11,373 nt of DNA from SZUA-287 sp036397975. GTDB taxonomy: Bacteria; Bacteroidota; Ignavibacteria; UBA10030; UBA6906. The stretch's first letter is position 1. Every line of letters starts with the position of its first letter. The position numbers and the translations under genes are program-made. The stretch covers positions 1 through 11,373 of the forward strand of contig DASWHW010000159.1 in the NCBI GenBank assembly GCA_036397975.1, written 5' to 3'. Positions 6,602 to 11,373 of the stretch are shown here, piece after piece. The notes beneath the pieces were generated by a model. That model did no database searches and had not been told where the DNA came from. It was given only the letters and a program-made list of their open reading frames with translations.

Positions 6602-6637
6602 GAAACCCAGCCCTGATCGTATTACGAACCATTCGCC

Positions 6638-6641
6638 GGAG
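6638..6641 (+). promoter_or_regulatory. Ribosome binding site deciding the start of the small exported protein
   Basis: GGAG lies 3 bases from ATG 6645 and 9 bases from the in-frame ATG 6651, favouring 6651. Confidence 0.45.
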
Positions 6642-6650
6642 ACCATGCAA

Positions 6651-6875
6651 ATGACATCTCAGCTATTCTTTCATGTTCTGATTGTCGTAGGTTTACTCTT
6701 CTCTCCATCGACTAATCAATCGAAGCAGACGACCTCAACCTACGACGAAGTGCTTGCCGGCATGCGAACTTTCAAGAATGCGGCAGGTGATCTGGAGGCT
6801 GATTTCCATGCCGGTCAGTACCTTCGCAACGGCAAGATTTATCGGACAATAAGAGAGCTGAGGAAGACGAAATAA
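6651..6875 (+). CDS. Small exported or membrane-tethered protein of unknown function
   Basis: A 74-residue product starting MTSQLFFHVLIVVGLLFS, a strong hydrophobic N-terminal segment that is either a signal peptide or a single membrane anchor. It is followed by a Ser/Thr/Gln-rich linker and a short charged tail (YLRNGKIYRTIRELRKTK). I do not recognise the family. ATG 6651 is preferred over 6645 by Shine-Dalgarno spacing. It is the first gene after attC site 3, so it would be the first gene of a fourth cassette. A GC-rich hairpin begins 5 bases after its stop codon. Confidence 0.5.
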   Translation: MTSQLFFHVLIVVGLLFSPSTNQSKQTTSTYDEVLAGMRTFKNAAGDLEADFHAGQYLRNGKIYRTIRELRKTK

Positions 6876-6880
6876 ACGGG

Positions 6881-6905
6881 CCGCGCTGCGTACAACGCGC
6901 CGCGG
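6881..6905. repeat. GC-rich hairpin between two small genes
   Basis: CCGCGCTGCGT (6881-6891) pairs with ACGCGCCGCGG (6895-6905) at 9 of 11 positions with a 3-base loop. It is flanked by AAC (6875-6877) and GTT (6905-6907). No T-run follows, so a Rho-independent terminator is not clear. It may be a partial terminator or the remnant of a very short attC. Confidence 0.5.
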
Positions 6906-6926
6906 TTAAAATGAAGGGAATCAGAA

Positions 6927-7166
6927 ATGGAAATAGATTACGATAAGATCGACGAAACGGTGCTCGCCCTTCTTCATTTGACGAGCTTTACCGAAGGAGG
7001 CGTTTCTCGTGCGTGGAAAGGACACGATTGGGATGCTTTGAATCGACTTCATGAAAAAGGGATAATCAGTAACCCACGAAGCAAAGCAAAGTCTGTTGTC
7101 TTATCCGATGAAGGTGCGAAACGAGCAAACGAACTGTTCGAGAGACTATTTCGAAAGGCAGGTTGA
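6927..7166 (+). CDS. DUF6429 family protein
   Basis: A 79-residue protein with the pattern DYDKIDETVLALLHLT, then RAWKGHDWDALNRLHEKGIIS, KAKSVVLSDEG and a final helix ELFERLFRK. This matches my recollection of DUF6429, a short helical family that looks like a compact winged-helix unit; function unknown. AGGGAA lies about 8 bases upstream of the ATG. The next gene starts 6 bp after the stop, so the two are translationally linked. No DNA-binding role is demonstrated. Confidence 0.78.
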   Translation: MEIDYDKIDETVLALLHLTSFTEGGVSRAWKGHDWDALNRLHEKGIISNPRSKAKSVVLSDEGAKRANELFERLFRKAG

Positions 7167-7172
7167 GCTCGT

Positions 7173-7514
7173 ATGCCATTGCCAAAGGCTGTCCGGGAAG
7201 AAGTCGAACCCATCATCACAGAGTACTGTGCAAAACGAGTCCCTGAACATGCTTGGCGCCAAGTCAAGATGGGATTCGACGTTCGAGGCGATGCGATTAC
7301 CCTTTTTGAGGAACGACCACACTGGCAGAATCCCGATCATTGGATCAAGTCTCCGATTGCAAAATTCCGATACGATCAGAAGATTAGAAAATGGTCGTTG
7401 TTCTGTGCAGATCGAAATTCTCGCTGGCACAATTATCAGGCAAAGCCAACGACAAACATTCAGGTCCTCCTCCGAGAAGTCGATTCCGATCCGACAGGTA
7501 TTTTCTGGGGCTGA
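7173..7514 (+). CDS. DUF3024 family protein
   Basis: A 113-residue protein with FEERPHW, then SPIAKFRYDQKIRKWSLF, a DRNSRWHNY block and the ending EVDSDPTGIFWG. This ordered set of Trp/Arg/Tyr motifs fits DUF3024, a small bacterial family of unknown function. It is probably cytosolic, with no signal or membrane segment. It starts 6 bp after the DUF6429 gene and is surely in the same transcript; the purine-rich AAAGGCAGG upstream may serve as ribosome binding site. The stop lies about 44 bp before a lone attC-type R'' box, which fits a cassette gene. Confidence 0.8.
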   Translation: MPLPKAVREEVEPIITEYCAKRVPEHAWRQVKMGFDVRGDAITLFEERPHWQNPDHWIKSPIAKFRYDQKIRKWSLFCADRNSRWHNYQAKPTTNIQVLLREVDSDPTGIFWG

Positions 7515-7557
7515 TGTGAGGGACTCGCACCGACAGAGATTGGGGCGGAGCACGAAC

Positions 7558-7565
7558 GCATAACA
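7558..7565. other. Lone attC R''-like half-site
   Basis: CGCATAAC resembles the R'' boxes of the array and pairs with GTTAGGCG at the start of the putative fourth cassette (6595-6602) at 7 of 8 positions. No palindrome and no GTTRRRY box follow before the next gene at 7622, so this would be a truncated attC if it is one at all. Confidence 0.35.
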
Positions 7566-7621
7566 GCGCCAACTACAACACCCAGCCTAAAGGAAGGAGT
7601 ACGACAATCACGAATCCGCCC

Positions 7622-7987
7622 ATGACCAACGCCCAAGTGGTTTTTGCCTGCGATATGACTGCAATCGCACCTCAGGATCGGAAGCTCCATACCGATGTCA
7701 TCCATAAGCTGTTTCGATCCGTCACGGACATCACAGGACTCTCAGATGGTTATGCCTTCCATCTACCAAACAGTGATGAAGTGTTGCTGACTGCCGTTGA
7801 GTTTATTTCCAAAGAGAAATTGTGTTGCCCATTCTTCCGGTTTGAACTCCGCATCGAGCCAGGCGGAAGCTCACAATGGTTGCATCTGACAGGTCCTCAT
7901 GGTGTCAAACCATTCATTCAAGCCGAGATTGGCGGAGCTCTTTCCCCTGCCGTTGCAAAGAAGGCAGGCTTTGATACATTCAAGTAA
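7622..7987 (+). CDS. Conserved hypothetical protein with a CCPF motif
   Basis: A 121-residue, probably cytosolic protein. Visible features are Cys10 in FACDMTAI, a GYAFHLPNSDE block near residue 43, and FISKEKLCCPFFRFEL with adjacent Cys68-Cys69, followed by LHLTGPHGVKPFIQAEIGG. Conserved paired cysteines before P-F-F suggest metal or thiol chemistry, but I cannot name the family. The gene is 17 bp upstream of the ynfA-like gene, so the two probably form an operon. The start at 7622 is the only ATG before the conserved part, but the good Shine-Dalgarno AAGGAAGGAG is over 20 bases upstream, which is odd. A link to metal or oxyanion stress is a guess from the cysteines. Confidence 0.72.
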   Translation: MTNAQVVFACDMTAIAPQDRKLHTDVIHKLFRSVTDITGLSDGYAFHLPNSDEVLLTAVEFISKEKLCCPFFRFELRIEPGGSSQWLHLTGPHGVKPFIQAEIGGALSPAVAKKAGFDTFK

Positions 7988-8004
7988 CGGAGAGGAATAA
8001 ACCA

Positions 8005-8334
8005 ATGCTTGTACTGAAAACCATCAGTGTGTTTGTTGTTGCGGGTCTCTGCGAAATCGGCGGCGGGTATTTGATCTGGCAGTGGCTCAGAGAGCATAAG
8101 CCGAGCTGGTATGGCTTGTTAGGAGGTGTGATCCTTGTACTGTATGGAATCGTCGCAACATTTCAGCCTGCCCACTTCGGCAGAGTATATGCGACCTACG
8201 GAGGTGTTTTCATCGTGATGTCTCTTCTCTGGGGTTGGAAAGTTGACAACATCGCACCGGATCAGTACGATATCATCGGGTCGACGATTGCCCTGTTGGG
8301 CGTCGGGATTATGTTCTACGCCCCACGGAATTGA
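8005..8334 (+). CDS. ynfA: YnfA family (UPF0060) inner membrane protein
   Basis: A 109-residue protein with four predicted membrane helices and the YnfA family signatures: GLCEIGGGYLIWQWLRE at the start, a central YGIVATFQPAHFGRVYATYGGVFIVMSLLWGW, and a DIIGSTIALLGVGIMFYAP end. Full length for the family. YnfA proteins are small SMR-like membrane proteins proposed to be transporters for small cations; the physiological substrate is not settled. AGAGGA about 9 bases before the ATG is a good ribosome binding site. It follows the CCPF gene closely, and a short palindrome starts just after the stop. Confidence 0.93.
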   Translation: MLVLKTISVFVVAGLCEIGGGYLIWQWLREHKPSWYGLLGGVILVLYGIVATFQPAHFGRVYATYGGVFIVMSLLWGWKVDNIAPDQYDIIGSTIALLGVGIMFYAPRN

Positions 8335-8336
8335 CG

Positions 8337-8392
8337 TTTAGAACGGCTGGGCGGTGCATCAGAACCACCGCGAATGTGGGACCTGTTCTAAT
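8337..8392. repeat. Inverted repeat downstream of ynfA (possible terminator or attC remnant)
   Basis: TTAGAAC (8338-8344) pairs exactly with GTTCTAA (8385-8391), spanning 54 bp. An inner stem pairs GCGGT with ACCACCGC (one bulge), and a further GGG follows. The AAC/GTT polarity resembles attC ends, but the boxes do not match RYYYAAC/GTTRRRY. No T-run follows, so a terminator is also unproven. Confidence 0.5.
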
Positions 8393-8643
8393 TTGCCGGG
8401 CAGGCTCGTCGTAAGTTATGTTAGCATCCCTCCGCTGTGCGGGGACCATGTACGTTAGTTTTCACCTCTTTGAGTATTGGACACCTCGAATTGATTACCT
8501 GTGGCTTCGCAACGGCGGGGACCACGAATAGCTTTCTGGCTGGAGTTCGTACTCGACTATCACTCACTGTTGACTTTGGGCATAGCAGGCGCAAGCGGCG
8601 GCCCCGGGAATTTGCTACATTAGAGTCAAGGAGGCACGTCCCA
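8392..8643. other. Non-coding stretch before the MNT-HEPN pair
   Basis: I see no convincing gene here; open frames in it have no sensible composition. It holds a small hairpin CCGC/GCGG (8432-8442), a repeated GCGGGGACCA (8439-8448 and 8515-8524) and GTTATGTTAGC at 8415, which resembles an attC R' box but has no partner. TTTGCTACATT near 8611-8621 could be the -10 region of a promoter for the downstream pair, giving a very short leader; no good upstream element was found. Confidence 0.4.
8628..8634 (+). promoter_or_regulatory. Strong ribosome binding site of the MNT gene
   Basis: AAGGAGG lies 9 bases before ATG 8644. It sets the start there rather than at the in-frame ATG 8437, which would add about 69 residues of unlikely sequence. 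Confidence 0.75.
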
Positions 8644-8973
8644 ATGGGAACCGCAGAACTCAAGCAGCTCACCGATCAGATTGTCCAGAAACTTCGAGCT
8701 CATTACAATCCTCAGAAGATCATCCTCTTCGGTTCGTATGCCGACGGATCAGCGAAGCAGGACAGCGATCTCGATCTGCTCATCGTAAAGGATACAGGGG
8801 AGCGATTCCTCGATCGCTGGTCTACCGTCCGACGCATTCTCTCTGATCCCAGCCGGAAGATTGCTTTGGAAACAGTCGTTCTGACGCCAAAGGAAGTTTC
8901 GGAACGCCTCGCACGGGGAGACCAGTTCTTGAGCCAAGTCTTTCAAAATGGGCGAGTGCTCTATGCCTCGTAA
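8644..8973 (+). CDS. MNT-type minimal nucleotidyltransferase (antitoxin-like)
   Basis: A 109-residue protein with the pol-beta-type nucleotidyltransferase signature GS-x10-DxD: G30-S31 and then D42-L43-D44 within GSYADGSAKQDSDLD, followed by a hydrophobic strand LLIV. These residues bind metal and nucleotide. MNT proteins are typically paired with HEPN proteins; in the well-studied MntA-HepT pair the MNT protein is an antitoxin that adds AMP to the HEPN toxin. Here the stop overlaps the start of the downstream HEPN gene, supporting a two-gene operon. Full length for a minimal MNT; start chosen from the AAGGAGG site. Confidence 0.9.
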   Translation: MGTAELKQLTDQIVQKLRAHYNPQKIILFGSYADGSAKQDSDLDLLIVKDTGERFLDRWSTVRRILSDPSRKIALETVVLTPKEVSERLARGDQFLSQVFQNGRVLYAS

Positions 8974-9355
8974 GGAATCCCAGTATCCTGCTGACTGGCT
9001 TCGAATTGCGAACAAAGACTATGCTCGTGTTGATTACCTGCTGAAGGCCAATGATCCTGAAGCCGCAGGATTCTACCTTCAACAAGCTCTTGAAAAGTTC
9101 CTGAAAGCATTCTTGCTCTCCCGGGGATGGAAACTCCAGCGCATTCACGACCTCGAACCGCTGCTGAATGAAGCCTTGACGTACGATCCCTCTTTTGAGC
9201 AATATCGACACATCCTGCAGAGAATCACCGCATTCTACTACATCGAACGCTATCCATTTACCCTTGACACAACCATCACCGAAGATGATGTACGAGAGGC
9301 AGTCCTGCAAACACAGACGCTCATCGAATCAATCCGATCGGTTTTGAAAAGGTAG
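8963..9355 (+). CDS. HEPN domain protein (toxin-like partner of MNT)
   Basis: A 130-residue all-helical protein with hallmarks of the PF05168-type HEPN domain: DWLRIANKDYARVDYLL, EAAGFYLQQALEKFLKAFLLSRGW, RIHDLEPLLNEAL, and AFYYIERYPF near the C-terminus. The RYP motif is typical of this branch. The R-x4-6-H ribonuclease motif of HepT-type toxins is not evident, so ribonuclease activity is uncertain. The gene overlaps the MNT gene by 11 bp with start 8963, or 26 bp with the alternative in-frame ATG 8948; neither has a strong Shine-Dalgarno, so translational coupling is likely. Alternatively the pair could be a nucleotide-modifying complex that is not a classical toxin-antitoxin. Confidence 0.88.
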   Translation: MPRKESQYPADWLRIANKDYARVDYLLKANDPEAAGFYLQQALEKFLKAFLLSRGWKLQRIHDLEPLLNEALTYDPSFEQYRHILQRITAFYYIERYPFTLDTTITEDDVREAVLQTQTLIESIRSVLKR

Positions 9356-9405
9356 CAACGGGCTGCCGCCTACGCCTAAACAGAACAGATATTGAAAGTC
9401 AGGGG

Positions 9406-9433
9406 GACCGCTGCAACTCCGGTCGAGCGGGTC
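9406..9433. repeat. Hairpin in the leader of the DJ-1-like gene
   Basis: GACCGCT (9406-9412) pairs with AGCGGGTC (9426-9433) with one bulged G. It lies about 80 bp upstream of the next start codon. It may be a structured leader or a weak terminator of the HEPN gene; no known riboswitch is recognisable. Confidence 0.35.
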
Positions 9434-9511
9434 TCGCGGGCAAGCCGTGATCATGACGTCAAACCTTTTTTCATTTGCCGGCATCTAAGAAAAAACTTTG
9501 AGAGGAAAACT

Positions 9512-10468
9512 ATGAAGCCTTTTATCGTCATCTCACTACTTGTTCTTGCAATAAATGCGGCCGGGCAAGCCCAGTCAAAACGGGCCGCCTTTCTGGTTTC
9601 TGATGGGACTCTGCCTCTTGATTACGCCGGGGCGTACGAGGTTCTTGGGCAGGCAAGAATGAAAGTGTTCACCATCGGAAAAACCTTGAATACAATTAAG
9701 CTGGCGTCGAACATGCAACTCATTCCCAACTATTCAATCGACAATGCGCCTGAATTTGACATCCTGGTCGTCCCCTCTTCTTTCGATAATGACACGGTCA
9801 TCATTCACTGGATTAGAGAACGGGCTGAAAAAGTCGAACACATTCTGACTGTCTGCGGGGGTGTTACGCCTGTGTACGATGCGGGACTCCTCGATGGAAA
9901 GACCATCACGTCCTATGGTCCGCTTATCGATCACCTTCAAGCACATGCCAAAAATGCAAAGGTAGTGACTGATAAACGCTTCGTCGATAACGGCAAGATC
10001 ATCACCTGCGGTTCTTATGTTTCGGGGATTGATGGTGCGCTCTATCTCGTCTCGAAAATCTATGGGATTCCAAAAGCCCGGGAAGTTGCCAACAACATTG
10101 AATACGATTGGGATAAGGAATATAAATACGTTCGGGCGAAACTTGCGGACAACTGGCTCGCACCGTTCGTTGATTTTAATCCGCCTCTCAGAGCAATGGT
10201 TCTCAAATACGAAGGCGATGAAACGCAATGGGTGGCAGAATACGAAGTCGAAAGACAGGAATCCTTCAAAGAGTTTTATTCCCAGATTCCGGAAATGGCC
10301 CAAATGCACAATTGGAAGAATCTTCAGAAAAAAGAAACGGATACCACGTATGCCGCAACCTGGACACGAAAGGACTTCGATGACAGGGAATGGACATGCA
10401 CGACCACAATCAAGCAAATCCAGAAGCGTACATATCTCCTTGTGTTGCAGATCAGACTCCGAGGCTAA
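9512..10468 (+). CDS. Exported DJ-1/PfpI family (GATase1-like) protein with C-terminal extension
   Basis: Start ATG 9512 is chosen because it begins a clear signal peptide (MKPFIVISLLVLAINAAGQAQS) after GAGAGGAA; the frame is open back to 9392 but the extra residues are basic and unlikely. The 318-residue protein has a class I amidotransferase-like domain at about 24-215: AAFLVSDGTLPLDYAGAYEVL, FDILVVPSS, then the nucleophile elbow LTVCGGVTP with Cys115, followed by AGLLDGKTITSYGPL. The latter resembles the DJ-1/PfpI domains fused to AraC-type regulators, but there is no DNA-binding domain. Instead a tail of about 100 residues of unknown fold follows. It is probably periplasmic. Enzymatic activity (amidase, protease, glyoxalase or hydratase) cannot be told. 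Confidence 0.85.
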   Translation: MKPFIVISLLVLAINAAGQAQSKRAAFLVSDGTLPLDYAGAYEVLGQARMKVFTIGKTLNTIKLASNMQLIPNYSIDNAPEFDILVVPSSFDNDTVIIHWIRERAEKVEHILTVCGGVTPVYDAGLLDGKTITSYGPLIDHLQAHAKNAKVVTDKRFVDNGKIITCGSYVSGIDGALYLVSKIYGIPKAREVANNIEYDWDKEYKYVRAKLADNWLAPFVDFNPPLRAMVLKYEGDETQWVAEYEVERQESFKEFYSQIPEMAQMHNWKNLQKKETDTTYAATWTRKDFDDREWTCTTTIKQIQKRTYLLVLQIRLRG

Positions 10469-10721
10469 GGCGTGGAGTGACATTGTCGTCTTGGTTGCTC
10501 GGTCATTGGCAGCATGTTACAAATTTCAATGTTGTTTTGACCCGGAAAGCTTCGTAGAATGCACCAAGTTCCAATCTCAGAGAGAGGTGTGGGTGTTGAC
10601 AGCAATCCTAGAGAACTCCCCTTTCCGTAACCTGTTTCTGAGCAATCAATCCAACGACAATTGTAGTGTTGCTTTTTATCCAGGAACAATCCGGCACCAT
10701 GCACAACCTTCGAGGTACATC
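10469..10721. other. Intergenic stretch, nothing recognised
   Basis: 253 bp with no credible gene, palindrome or known RNA motif. A TTGACA at about 10595 has no matching -10 at the usual spacing. It probably contains the promoter of the downstream gene, but I cannot place it. Confidence 0.4.
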
Positions 10722-11373
10722 ATGAAAGCACTCAGCATCATTGTCGCTTGCACAGCTTTTTTCTCGACCGCCCTTTCACAGCAATCGATAGAAATGCTCG
10801 GCCGCATTCACTTCCCTTCACTGGCATTTGGCAGCGACACGACCGGCGGGTCGGATTGCTGGGGATACACTGCGCCTGATGGAACCGAGTACGCTCTGAT
10901 GGGAGTGAATGCGGGCATTGCCGTCGTCAAAGCCAGCACGATGGAAGTCATCACCGTCGTCCCCGGGCCGACAACGGGAGATTTCCCGTACAAACACCGG
11001 GACATCAAGACGTACAGGAATTACGCATACGCGGTCGCCGAGATGACAGGGACAAACCAGGGGATGATGGTTATCGACATGAGCCCTCTGCCCGACAGCG
11101 TCCGGTTCGTCCGGTCTTTTTTTGCCGGGACAAATATACGCTCTCACAATTTCTCCATCGACACGGCGAGTGCCCACGCTTACATCTGCCGTCAGAACTA
11201 CAGCGGCTTCACGATCGTCAGTCTTGCCGATCCGGAAAATCCAGTGGAGGTTGGCTCTGTCACCACCACCGAAATCCACGATGTGTTTGGCCGGAATGAT
11301 ACCGTCTGGGTTGCAGAGGGAAATCGGCATACGTTTTCCATGTACGATGTAGCAAACAAGACATCGCCGGTAC
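10722..11373 (+). CDS. Choice-of-anchor B family surface protein (3' truncated)
   Basis: The frame opens at ATG 10722, preceded by CGAGG about 7 bases upstream, and stays open to the window end (217 codons). It begins with a signal peptide (MKALSIIVACTAFFSTALSQ). Residues then follow the choice-of-anchor B pattern: GGSDCWGYTAPDGTEYALMGVNAG, HRDIKTYRNYAYAVAE, GMMVIDMSPLPDS, SHNFSIDTASAHAYIC, FTIVSLADPENPVEVG and IHDVFGRNDTVWVAEG. These are LVIVD-like beta-propeller blades. Such proteins are secreted, and in this phylum group often end in a type IX sorting domain, which would lie outside the window. Function is unknown; probably a surface-exposed propeller. It is independent of the cassette array. 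Confidence 0.88.
   Translation, partial: MKALSIIVACTAFFSTALSQQSIEMLGRIHFPSLAFGSDTTGGSDCWGYTAPDGTEYALMGVNAGIAVVKASTMEVITVVPGPTTGDFPYKHRDIKTYRNYAYAVAEMTGTNQGMMVIDMSPLPDSVRFVRSFFAGTNIRSHNFSIDTASAHAYICRQNYSGFTIVSLADPENPVEVGSVTTTEIHDVFGRNDTVWVAEGNRHTFSMYDVANKTSPV

Noticed and set aside
8437..8643. N-terminal extension of the MNT gene from ATG 8437
   Set aside because: A strong AAGGAGG precedes ATG 8644, and the extension has no family-like sequence.
9370..9381. CGCCTAAAC as the R'' box closing a 2.8-kb fourth cassette
   Set aside because: It has an extra A relative to the expected complement of GTTAGGCG and no attC-like fold follows; kept only as an alternative in the findings.
9390..9460. Cobalamin riboswitch, suggested by GCTGCAACTCCGG
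   Set aside because: The rest of the conserved core, including the GCCACTG segment, is missing and the region is too short.

Overview
The window looks like chromosomal DNA from a member of the Bacteroidota/Chlorobiota/Ignavibacteriota assemblage or a related candidate phylum. The genes at both ends are typical of that host. A secreted zinc protease ends in a type IX secretion sorting domain (NYPNPFNP followed by FDLLGREV and SGIYFYR). At the other end are an exported DJ-1/PfpI-like protein and a choice-of-anchor-B-type surface protein. All recognised genes are on the plus strand.

The middle of the window, about 2214 to 6601, reads as an integron gene-cassette array with no integrase gene in view (a CALIN-type array). 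I see three well-supported attC-like sites. In circular cassettes the bases after the G|TT cut at the cassette start come from the same attC as the R'' box at its 3' end, so the two should be complementary. That test succeeds three times: GTTGTGCGCA (2214) with TGCGCATAAC (2816), 9 of 10; GTTATACGGC (2938) with GCCGTATAAC (4821), 10 of 10; GTTACAAGCA (5136) with TGCTTGTAAC (6471), 10 of 10.

Cassette 1 (2215-2938) carries one conserved unknown gene with a GWGSL motif. Cassette 2 (2939-5136) carries a two-gene restriction-modification system: a NotI-like endonuclease overlapping a Dam-like (D12 class) adenine methyltransferase. It ends in an unusually long attC with an internal duplicated palindrome-rich module. 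Cassette 3 (5137-6595) is visibly more AT-rich, lacks Shine-Dalgarno sequences, and carries a small NTF2-like lipoprotein and an Asp/Glu racemase with a Thr/Cys active-site pair.

From 6596 the array becomes indistinct. A short exported peptide, a DUF6429 gene and a DUF3024 gene end near a lone R''-like box at 7558-7565. A Cys-Cys protein with a ynfA-type membrane gene follows, then an MNT nucleotidyltransferase/HEPN pair of toxin-antitoxin type (8644-9355). Host-type genes resume at about 9512. Overall this is an accessory island between exported-protein genes: small cargo genes plus two possible stabilising or defence modules (R-M and MNT-HEPN).
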